NCBI RefSeq assembly: GCF_039545035.1
Contig: NZ_BAABRO010000003.1
Span: forward strand, 248,001-312,000
Length of the DNA: 64,000 nt
Reading direction: 5' to 3'
From: Novipirellula caenicola
Lineage (GTDB): Bacteria > Planctomycetota > Planctomycetia > Pirellulales > Pirellulaceae
Shown here: piece by piece, positions 9,708 to 18,200 of the stretch
How positions within the stretch are numbered: position 1 is the stretch's first letter
How the letters are laid out: each line of letters begins with the position of its first letter
Notes under the pieces: model-generated
What the model saw: only the letters and a program-made list of their open reading frames with translations
Told to the model about the DNA's origin: nothing
The model's database searches: none
Position numbers and translations under genes: made by a program

Positions 9708-10673
9708 TTATGCTGCTTTGCTTTGCTGCGATTGGGTGGTTGTTGGAGCTGGCGAAGCGATCGCTTCGGTTCGCGAGATGGCTTGGCGTTGGACAATCTT
9801 CAACGCGGGCAGCTCAGGTTCTTTGGCTTCCAGGATTGCTGCCAGCATCGCCTCACTTGGATGCGGTTTAACCCGCGTTGAGAATCGTCCGAAGAAGACT
9901 CGGCGCTCCACGGTTGGACTGGGCGCGGCCACCGCTTCGCCGCTGATGCATGCGTGCAAAAAGGTATCTTTGTCTTGTAGGTAGCCGTGCAGCAATACCT
10001 TATCAGGATCGCGAAGATCATGGTTGAGTCGATCGAGTGTCGAAAAGGCGATCGCAGGCGTGCTGCTGTAACCACCTTGTTCACGCAGCAAGTCTCCGAG
10101 CCGAACGTCAAAGATACCGTCTTGGTATTCCGGGCTGACTTGGTGAATCAGATCACGACGGTAGCACGCGCCACCATTGATGTGCCGAGCAATCCATCGC
10201 TTCTTTTCGATCGGGCGATGACGAAAAGGGCGGTACAAACGAAATTTTTTCTGACAATCACGGTACACATCCGGTACCTCACAACCCATCAGCAATACGT
10301 CGCCGCTGGATTGCCAATGATCATCCAAGCGGTCGAGCCAATCGGCGGCAACCGGGCACATGTCCGATTCCATCCACAATGCGAAACCGTTGTTGTCATC
10401 GCTCATGTCGGCGACATGCCGCATGCTGTCCCAAAACATCGCCGTTGCGCCGAATGGATAACCGAAAACTTGGGTCGGGCAGTGTAAATGACTCGCCGGA
10501 GCGATCCGCGACGCCGATCGCATCAATCGGTCACTCGGTTCCGTCCTTGGACTGGCTGATAGCAAAAACTCAAACTCGCACTTCGGCGATTCCATCGAAA
10601 GCATGTGGTCTAAAATCCGCTCGTAACGATCAATTTCTGCTTCCGAAAAGTACGGCAGGATAATAGTGTGCAT
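9708..10673 (-). CDS. unrecognised protein, possibly glycosyltransferase-like
   Basis: 321 residues if it starts at the ATG at 10673 (MHTIILPYFSEAEIDRYERI); the frame stays open to 10754, but the extra residues look unlike a fold start. The sequence opens with a short beta strand, then has WMESDMCPVAADWLDRLDDHW, where an acidic S-D pair precedes a helix, and later NGGACYRRDLI. This pattern is reminiscent of GT-A glycosyltransferases, but I do not recognise a named family. The C-terminal 40 residues are low complexity (SPAPTTTQSQQSKAA). It is upstream of the ABC exporter in the same direction, with a repeat in the gap. Function is inferred only weakly. Confidence 0.7.
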   Translation of the reverse strand: MHTIILPYFSEAEIDRYERILDHMLSMESPKCEFEFLLSASPRTEPSDRLMRSASRIAPASHLHCPTQVFGYPFGATAMFWDSMRHVADMSDDNNGFALWMESDMCPVAADWLDRLDDHWQSSGDVLLMGCEVPDVYRDCQKKFRLYRPFRHRPIEKKRWIARHINGGACYRRDLIHQVSPEYQDGIFDVRLGDLLREQGGYSSTPAIAFSTLDRLNHDLRDPDKVLLHGYLQDKDTFLHACISGEAVAAPSPTVERRVFFGRFSTRVKPHPSEAMLAAILEAKEPELPALKIVQRQAISRTEAIASPAPTTTQSQQSKAA

Positions 10674-10925
10674 CGATTCTTGTTTTGCAAGGGAAAGGGA
10701 TGGATGCATCGTCGATCGGACGAATGCGTTAATCCGAGGCGATGGCGGTATCATCTGTTAGGGGATATATCGTCTTGAGGTTTTAGCGGCAATAACAATT
10801 ATTCAATTCGCCGCGGATCCATGACTTGGATTTTAGAAATGTCGCGTCAAGAATTGGTTCGCCGCTGCCGCACCCACGGTCCGGCAACGGCACCACAACG
10901 ACACACATTCGCTCACGCGAAAATT

Positions 10926-11522
10926 TTATTTTCCGGCTGACTGCCAGTCGCGAATCGCTTCAATCGGGAATGCTAGCATGATGATGTTCATTGCTAGGCT
11001 GTCGCGGATCCAAAGGAGAGAAGCGATTTCAAGCAAGGCGACCACCAGCACCGCCATCCAAATGCCGAAGCGATGTCGCGAGACGATTGCGATCACCGTC
11101 CCCGTCACACACATCAAATAATCGGAGAGGGAATTTAGAATGCTATCGCCGAAGTAGTCCAGCGAGATGGTGGTTTCTCGGTAACGCTGGATCATCCATG
11201 GCGTGTTCTCGGCGATCTCCCAAATCGCTTCGATGCCAGCAATCGCCAACAAGATCGACGACTGGCTGACCTTCTTGCCTGCTAGCAAATGAAAGATCAC
11301 CCACAACGCAAAGCCGTGTTCCAGATGGGAAAGCGAGTAGGGATCGACCAGGTGCTGAGAATTATGGCTCGACCAAATGTCCCAAGACCAAGGAAGCAGG
11401 TCACCGAGTTGGCACCACCACACACGTCCCAGCATCGCCAAGATCGCAGTCATGAAGGCGGCGATCGCTGCGAGTCCGTAGACGGTTTTGGCGGTAGAGA
11501 CCTGCGGTGAGAACAATGGCAA
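10926..11522 (-). CDS. DUF2585 / UPF0314 family membrane protein
   Basis: 198 residues with about five hydrophobic segments. It carries the family signature GRVWWCQLGDLLPWSWDIW followed by SSHNSQHLVDPYSLSHLEHG and IWEIAENTPWMIQRYRE. The family is uncharacterised; conserved His, Asp and Glu residues near the membrane suggest an enzymatic or metal-binding role, but this is not established. The start ATG lies 23 bp downstream of the end of the truncated hpnE copy. This suggests that, before the island was inserted, this gene followed intact hpnE directly. Confidence 0.85.
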   Translation of the reverse strand: MPLFSPQVSTAKTVYGLAAIAAFMTAILAMLGRVWWCQLGDLLPWSWDIWSSHNSQHLVDPYSLSHLEHGFALWVIFHLLAGKKVSQSSILLAIAGIEAIWEIAENTPWMIQRYRETTISLDYFGDSILNSLSDYLMCVTGTVIAIVSRHRFGIWMAVLVVALLEIASLLWIRDSLAMNIIMLAFPIEAIRDWQSAGK

Positions 11523-11544
11523 AACTTTTGGAGCTTTTTAGAGC

Positions 11545-12129
11545 TTAGGGAGCGATCAGACGGTTAGCCAACCAGCCGCGTTTCAGCCCGGGATCGGCAG
11601 CGATGCTGGGCAGCCCTACGGTTTCAACGACACTGCTGGCAGCCTGAATGCCGCTGATCACGGCGCCTTCCATCGTCGCGGGCCAACCGGTGCGTGTCCA
11701 GTCGCCCGCCAAACAAAGCCACGGCAATTTAGCCGGGGCAGGGCAGGGGGGCGGGCGAAGTCGCTCGACCGCCGGGCGGATCGAGAACACCGATTTGGGA
11801 TCGGTGACGACGCGGTGACGCAGCAGCGTTGCCGTTTGAGTCGCTGGAAAGACCGCGGTGAGTTCGGACAGCACTTGCGCGACCATCTCCTCTTTGGACG
11901 ATCCGCTCATCGGATGCGATCCGCTGATCACGACTTGATAGTAGTGCTCGGATTTTTTTTCGGTAGCGGAACTCGTTGAGAGTTTCGACCAGCCTGGAAA
12001 ACGTTGACGACTTCCGCCACCGGAAAACCCTCCAATTATCGTTCCAGAGGTGCTAAACGGTTGGCGAAACAGACACTGCGTTAACGAACCGACCAACACC
12101 GCGTGAGGTCGGTCGGTGATTGGTTGCAA
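11545..12129 (-). pseudogene. hpnE: truncated duplicate of the hpnE 3' part
   Basis: 194 codons, nearly identical to the C-terminal part of the complete hpnE at 28193-29713, from ITDRPHAVLVGSLTQ to GLKRGWLAN. DNA identity runs without gaps from 11567 to 12124, which pairs with 28215-28772. I count about 24 mismatches in 558 bp (about 96 per cent). It lacks the FAD-binding N-terminus and cannot be a working desaturase. The last seven codons differ between the copies (RLIAP against LVTKH). No start codon with a ribosome binding site is evident. It marks one edge of a 16.6-kb inserted region. Confidence 0.9.
11567..12124 (-). repeat. 558-bp direct repeat, left copy
   Basis: Matches 28215-28772 at a constant offset of 16,648 bp with no insertions or deletions. 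Identity stops abruptly at both ends: GCCAACCAGCC against the flank at one end, and GGTGATTGGT followed by unrelated sequence at the other. Confidence 0.9.
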
Positions 12130-12421
12130 AGGTAGAGGATCTTGCGGACGTGATCTTAGATACTAAAAGGGAACGGGTCGTACCAAATTTGTGGGCATGT
12201 TAAGAGCGTTACGGCCAAATTCGCCGCTGACAGCAACTCCTTCAGCCAGACATGAGATGAAATTCAGCGGTAGCCTCAGCGTTTCCACAGTCGACGATGC
12301 GTCGTCATGGCCAATTGTAAAAATAAGAGAACGGGTGAGCTGCTCGTTAATGAGCGAGTAACTCTCACGCTCGTCGCGGCAAATGACAGCGGTGGTAAGT
12401 GCGGTGGCGATGCAGCGGATC
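12125..12421. other. gap between hpnE fragment and broken RAYT gene
   Basis: About 300 bp. A 93-codon minus-strand frame is present but has no family resemblance and no ribosome binding site, so I do not call it a gene. Confidence 0.4.
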
Positions 12422-13374
12422 GGTGCGTTCGGGGCGCTCGGCAACTACGCACAATAAGCGGCTAAAGTCTCGCGCTAATTCGCAGCACGTCTTGGTTTCC
12501 AATCCCGATCGCTTGAGCACTTGTGGGACATTTTCGGACGTGTAGCCGCGTTTGTTCGATGTGATCTGGTGGGTAGTCAAGTCGAGCATTTCCAAATAAT
12601 CTTCCAGCGACATCAGCAAGAAACCTTCGTCGCTGCAGCGGTGACCCGATTGGCTTACGCAGGACCATTTCTTGCCAAAACGCACTTAAGCGATATTGGT
12701 CAAGAATCGGCCTCGCTGTTCGGCCCCTGAAACTCCACCATTCCCATCGGCGATGATCGTCTGGATTCGCCGCCAAAGCGAGATGTGATCGCGTTTCAGA
12801 AAAGAATTGGCCGTTGCTGTCCTTTTTATCCAGAGCGACATAGGCGGCACACGCCAGCAGCAAGGCTTCGTCGACCATCCGCGTGACATAAAGAAAAGCA
12901 TCCCGATTCTTCGTCTTCCTGGTTAGCTCGCATCGCGACACCTCGGCAAAGCAGTCGCATCCACCAGCTGATACTGCTGAGTCGATTGCGGATTTCACCA
13001 CATTTGACGGGGCGTCCAGCGATCGATCGGATCTCTGCTTCGGTTGGCGGAAGCAGCAGCCCATCCGAACTTCGGCGATGCAGACAAATCATCATCCACC
13101 GCCGTGCCACCTCGTTGTCGCTCCAGGTGGCAACAACGTCGGGCCGAGTTCGCAGAATCAAATGTACGTGATTTGATAGCAAAGCTACCCCGAGTAGATC
13201 TGCTCCAAAGGCCTGAGCGAATTGCATCAGGTATTGTTCGATCCAATCTATGCGATGGTCAAAGTTTTTGCCGGTAACAGGATCATCGCCCATCAAGAAG
13301 CAGCGGCGAACGGTCCGACTACAGATGTGGGCGATCGCAATTTCGTCGAGATCGAAGACTTCCCAGCGGGCCAA
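12422..13374 (-). pseudogene. broken RAYT/IS200-like transposase relative
   Basis: This is a decayed relative of the intact gene at 13491-14567. The first frame (from 13374) reads MARWEVFDLDEIAIAHICSR and contains the HUH word NHVHLILRTRPD. Near 12900 it shifts to a second frame with VDEALLLACAAYVALD, and near 12680 to a third with GFLLMSLEDYLEMLDLT and SGLETKTCCELARDFSRLL. Each block matches the intact protein in order, so at least two frameshifts have occurred. As in the intact gene, no tyrosine is seen on the helix before the GHFWEGRF-like position. It is a remnant of mobile or REP-associated DNA inside the island. Confidence 0.8.
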
Positions 13375-13484
13375 GAACCATCAAGCACCTCACCGAAGTT
13401 GAAGGAACCTGCAACGTCATTAAAAGGGATCTTCCCCTCGGCTAACTGAAAGTCAACCCACGAAAAACATGCCATGTCCCCAGG

Positions 13485-13501
13485 CGTCGGTTAGACCGAC
13501 G
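13485..13501 (-). terminator. hairpin overlapping the RAYT-like stop codon
   Basis: Perfect 7-bp stem CGTCGGT/ACCGACG with a 3-base loop, straddling the TAA stop at 13491-13493. No T-run follows. It could be a weak terminator or a REP-like hairpin of the kind that often flanks RAYT genes. Confidence 0.4.
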
Positions 13502-14567
13502 AGAGACCCAGCGGGTTCTCTCGCGCACAGAGCCAGCTCTGACCGCGACGGCACGCCTCACCCGCGAGACTCTCGGGTGTGCCCGCCGCTCGCTTGAAAA
13601 TGCGTCCGAATTTACCCACGACATCGCACCAACCGTGTGTGTCCAAACCAATCCGCTGGAGGATAGGCTTCAAATGATCCGGTAGGCTTCCGATCTTGTC
13701 GCTACGCAACTGCCGCCCCGTCCAATCGAGCAACTCCAAATAGCGAGCCATCGACAACGGCAAAAAACCCTTGCTGCTCGCCCGACGTCCGGACGCATCC
13801 ACTGCGGGGCCGATTTCATCATGTTGTTCATCGATCTCGATCGGACTCATCCAACCGCTGCGGCGTCGACGACGGCTCCGTTCCCAGTCGTGGGTATTGG
13901 GCCGACTGCGGTCGTCTCGCTCGTTCAGGTCGTCGATCCGATCTTTCGCTCCAGTGTACTCGCTGGACTCTGGCGTCTCGGCCAACGCAGCCCGGATCGG
14001 ATTGAGATCCACGTACGCCGCGCAAGCCAACAAACTCGCCTCATCGAGCAATCGCTGTGCTTTAAATCTACCTTCCCAAAAGTGGCCGGTTACCTGATCC
14101 TCGGCATTGCTACGCCGAGCGATATTTTCAGCCGTGCAGCGCATCCACCAACTGAGATCCGACAACCGACGCCGTCGCTGAGCAAGCACTTCAGGCTGAT
14201 GGAGGATCATGTCCAACTCGGGCTTGCTTGGATCTGCAGGAGAGCCGTCTTCATTTCGCCGCTGCGGAAATAATCGCAACCAACGCCGGGCCACCTCGTC
14301 ATCGGACCAAGCCGCTACGACATCGGGCCGACTGCGAAGGACAAGGTGTATGTGGTTGTGCATCACCGAAAAAGTCAAGCAATCGACGGCAAACACCGAA
14401 GCTAAGAACTCCAGCCGATCACGAATCCAGCCACGCCGATGCTCATAGGAGTTTCCCGTCACCGGGTCGTCGCCGCACAGAAAGGCCCGGCGTACGCATC
14501 TTTGAATGCAATGCACCACTTGGACTTCGAGAGGATCCAGAACTTCACCACGAGCTTGACGAGGCAT
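13491..14567 (-). CDS. RAYT / IS200-like (HUH) transposase-related protein
   Basis: 358 residues from the ATG at 14567 (MPRQARGEVLDPLEVQ); an upstream start at 14636 is less likely. It has the histidine pair NHIHLVLRSRPD typical of Y1/HUH nucleases, then GHFWEGRFKAQRLLDEASLL and AAYVDLNPIRAALAETPES. These are hallmarks of the REP-associated transposase family common in planctomycetes. Such proteins cut and rejoin single-stranded DNA at palindromes through a tyrosine. Here the helix before GHFWEGRF reads WWMRCTAENIARRSN, with no tyrosine at the expected place, so catalysis by the usual mechanism is doubtful. The C-terminal 130 residues (SMARYLELLDWTGRQLRSDK) are an extension shared with the broken neighbour. 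No insertion sequence ends were identified. Confidence 0.85.
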   Translation of the reverse strand: MPRQARGEVLDPLEVQVVHCIQRCVRRAFLCGDDPVTGNSYEHRRGWIRDRLEFLASVFAVDCLTFSVMHNHIHLVLRSRPDVVAAWSDDEVARRWLRLFPQRRNEDGSPADPSKPELDMILHQPEVLAQRRRRLSDLSWWMRCTAENIARRSNAEDQVTGHFWEGRFKAQRLLDEASLLACAAYVDLNPIRAALAETPESSEYTGAKDRIDDLNERDDRSRPNTHDWERSRRRRRSGWMSPIEIDEQHDEIGPAVDASGRRASSKGFLPLSMARYLELLDWTGRQLRSDKIGSLPDHLKPILQRIGLDTHGWCDVVGKFGRIFKRAAGTPESLAGEACRRGQSWLCARENPLGLSSV

Positions 14568-14899
14568 CGCATCGACTCCATGAGCAGGAATATCGGGGCA
14601 GCAGCATAACGCACGCAACCGAATAATCCTACGCATTCAGACGAAATCGTCAAGTGTTTTTGCCTGTCCCTTTCTGCTCCGTTGCCTGTCCCTTTCTGCT
14701 CCGCTTTCTACTCCTTTCTGCTGTTCGCGCAGAAGACGCAAGCGGTCATCAAGTGGCGGTGGTTCCGACGGCTTGCAAGTGCGTCCTGATGGCGAATCGT
14801 TTGGCCGTCGGTTTCAGTTAGAACATCAACCGAAGTTTCGCCGCGACTGGTCAATCAATCACTTCGGTCACGTTGTTTGTCGCGGCGACTAATGGCAAC
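14568..14899. other. intergenic region between RAYT-like gene and candidate immunity gene
   Basis: 332 bp. It contains a 22-bp tandem duplication (listed separately) and otherwise nothing I can assign. Confidence 0.5.
14660..14703. repeat. 22-bp tandem repeat, two copies
   Basis: TTGCCTGTCCCTTTCTGCTC followed by CG occurs twice in a row (14660 and 14682). A decayed third piece, CTTTCTACTCCTTTCTGCTG, follows. It lies just upstream of the RAYT-like gene and may be an element end. Confidence 0.7.
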
Positions 14900-15256
14900 C
14901 TAGTTTGAACCAGTACGAGCAGCGACCTCGTCCTCAAACTCACAAGCCGCAACCACCAACATTCCGTCTGTTCGCAAAGTAGTTATCAACTTACAGATAG
15001 ATTCGATGAATGATTCTTCACTTACATCATCTTCGATTCCCTCGACCTCCGAAACAAACTTTGCGAAGACATAATTCTGTTCAGAATTCAAACGCTCTTC
15101 GTCGAAGTCGTCATTCTCATCTATCCGGAGAAGAAGCAACGAATTTTCGACGGCATTTCGAGATTGGCTGCCCCCGAGTACCTCGTGACATCGTGACAGA
15201 ACCGATGATCGTTCAACATCGGTTTGAATATAGAGTTTGCAGTACGGATCAAACAT
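14900..15256 (-). CDS. small acidic protein, candidate immunity protein for the Rhs toxin
   Basis: 118 residues with 26 Asp/Glu against 10 Lys/Arg, no signal peptide and no membrane segment, so it is probably cytoplasmic. The start ATG is 15 bp after the end of the Rhs gene. Its ribosome binding site AGGAGG overlaps the Rhs stop (TTTTAGGAGG), which implies translation coupled to the toxin. I do not recognise the family by sequence. The role rests on position directly after the variable C-terminal toxin tip, small size and strong negative charge, all typical of immunity proteins in polymorphic toxin systems. Not proven. Confidence 0.7.
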   Translation of the reverse strand: MFDPYCKLYIQTDVERSSVLSRCHEVLGGSQSRNAVENSLLLLRIDENDDFDEERLNSEQNYVFAKFVSEVEGIEDDVSEESFIESICKLITTLRTDGMLVVAACEFEDEVAARTGSN

Positions 15257-15271
15257 AGCTCAAGCGACCTC

Positions 15272-18200
15272 CTAAAATCCGAAGCTTAATGGCGATTGAA
15301 CACCGTTGTCAAACTGACCTCCGCGACGAATAACCGAGAGATCAACATCAATGCCGAGACCGTTTTCCAGCGCCGTGCGAAGCCTAGAAAGCCGAGCCTC
15401 ACCAGACTGAATCTTTCCTGTCTGAAGTGCGTGACTACGAGTATCTGCCAACTTTGATCCGGCACGCGGATTAGACAGTCGTGACAGCTGTGGATTGTTT
15501 ATGAACGAATCAAATCGCTCGGGGGAAACCCTGATAGCAATGTCGATGTCAGAGGTCGCACGAGCTGTACCACTGGCCCTGCTTCCTTGAACGAAGACAT
15601 CGCTGCCTAACCCAAGGTCATCGGCTTTGGATCGTATCTGAGCAGAAATACGATCGAACTGACGTGGAGAAAGTCCCTGCGGAATCCTCAGTCCCTGATT
15701 TGGGGCGTTCTTTATAACCTTTACGCCGCCAATGGGCAAGCCGCTGTTCAAGGTTGTTGTATCTAGGGATATACGGTACTGACGCAATGAACCTAAGGCA
15801 TCTTCTAGTGGTTCAGCGAAGTTGCCACTAAGTGAGCTTGATCCCAAGATAATTTGAGAACCATTGGACCAGTCCAATCCCTCGTTGTATGCGTTGTGCA
15901 CTCCTTTTGCTGACGAAACCGTACCTTCGACAATATCTAGCGCTTCCAGGGTGGTACCAACGCGGCCCAGCCATCCCGGAGCTTGCGCGAGTTTCGCCAA
16001 TCCCGTTCCCGTCAATATTTGCGCGCCTGCACCAACCGAAATTTTGCTCACTGCGAAGCTGGTTTCGTCTTGGTACACCAACGTATCTTTCGCCCAGTCG
16101 CCCTTGGGAATTTTAGGTACGTACATCCGATTGTGCTCAGAAACGTCGGCAAGATAGTAATATCCGTTTGCAATCCCGTTCGGAAGCGATGTCACAGCAT
16201 TGCCGGCGTCGGCTACCAAATCGGTCACGCTGTTGCCAAAATTCAGAATTCCTTGCCCGATTCCAAGTAAGCCTGCTCCGCCCATCCCAAGGGCATATTC
16301 AAAATAGCTGTCGCCCCAGTGATTCTCGGCAGTGAGGGTCTCATCTGCTGTACGAACCTTATTTGACGACTGCGAAAAGTCATCTTCATAGTACGCCAGA
16401 CTCATCGCCAGTCCGTCGGGCAAGGCGAACGCGCCGTAATCAACCTGACGTATCGCATCGTCCGTGCGTGCTCCGACTTGAGAGGCAGCGTGCACAGACG
16501 GTGGTGGTGCAGACACGTCCTGAAACGCGCCGTAAACGTCGCTGCCAAAGGCGGCGGTTTGCGATGCGATACTGTAGGCCATCGGTAAACCGGTTTGGTT
16601 TAGCTGTGAATAGCCGAAGTTATAGGCGGTGTCGTTTGCGACTTGAGGTAGGAAGCTGCCGACGTCGAGTGGGTTCATCCCGTAGCCAGTGATCAGCGAG
16701 TGTGTTTTCCTAGATCCGCCGACAAAGTTGGACGGAACGCTGAATTGGCCGACATTCCCCAATGAGTTGCTGAGTACCGAGTCGGTAAAGTTACCAACCA
16801 AAGTGCTAGCGAATGGGTTACTAATTTTTCCAAACGCACCGATCGACTTTCCGACGCCCGCAACAGGCAATCCTAAAACACTGACGTTCGCGCTAGCGAA
16901 TGCACTTGTGCCGCTGATTCCGGCTCCCACGTTCACGCTAGCGAAACTGCCAACGTTGATGCTGAACGTCCCGCCAATACCTGAGGAAGCAGGCGCCCAT
17001 GCGGTGCTAATCGAACCAACTGCTTTGCTCGCCAATGCACTGAGCTTCGCGGCCGCACCGATGAATCCGCCAGCCGCGCTAACGAACCACGCTCCCGTTG
17101 CCAACGCGATACCCGCCGTTAGGTAGGGGTGGTCGTCCGCGAAATCGCGAACGTCATCGCGGGCTTCCTCCAAAAAGTCGCCAATGTCGTCGAACGCTTC
17201 GTCGACCACATCTGCAATTTGATTGATAACGCGATTGAATTCACGCGAGACCTTCTTGAAAACACTGCTCAGCCAGCTATTGCCCGTCGGGTCGGTGTAA
17301 TCATGCGGCGCACCACCAACGTAGTTCATCAAGTTGAGGTCACCGCCATCAAAGCCAAGCGGGTCCTCGCTCAAGAACAGCCCCGATACGGGATCCATCC
17401 AACGGTCGCGGTAGTAGTGAAGTCCAGTGGCTTCATCATAATCGCGACCTGTGAACCCGAAGAGATGATCCACCGACGGATTAGATTGCGAATGAAGGTT
17501 TCCAAAACTGTCGTAAACACGGTGATTGACGACTTGCGTGGCCCCAGAGATGTCTTGTGCCAAGTCGCGAATCGTTTTGTTCGCGTCAGCCAAAGTCCAG
17601 GTGACATCTCCCGCAGCGTTTTCATCTGCCAAGACTTCGTCAACGACTGCTCCGTGGAAGAATTGGTTGGTAATGTCGCCAGTTTCATCTACGACGGCAA
17701 CAACGGTGTCGCCATCAACGACAAAGCGTTCCACGACATCTGCAAATCCGTCCGCGTCGGAATCCACCGCACGGCCTGTGCGGTGATTTGCTGAGTCATA
17801 GGTGTATTCAACGCGTTCGAGCAAATTACCGGATGAATCAAGACGCTCTACAAACGTAATTCGGTTGCGATGATCGTACGTGAATTCGGTGCGTTCACCG
17901 GTGGCAATATCTACGCGAGCGGTGCGGTTACCTTCGGCATCATATTCGTAATTGAAATTGCCGTCGGATAGAAGTTTATTGTTTGTTCCATTGACGTTGT
18001 CGGTATCGACTCGGTTGCCAGTCGCATCGTATTGGAACGATTCATCGGGAATTGCCGAATGATCTGCGGTTGTGAGTCGTCCATTATCATCGAGCGTTAG
18101 GCTGGTTAGTCCATCTGTCAGCGAATCAACTGCGGTTACGCGTGATGAAGCGTCGTAGGTGTACGAGTAATCGGCAAGAATTGTGTTGCCTTGGCGGTGT

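Noticed and set aside
11545-12129. Independent functional short amine-oxidase-like gene
   Set aside because: It lacks the FAD-binding N-terminus and is a near-identical part of hpnE, so it is a duplicate fragment.
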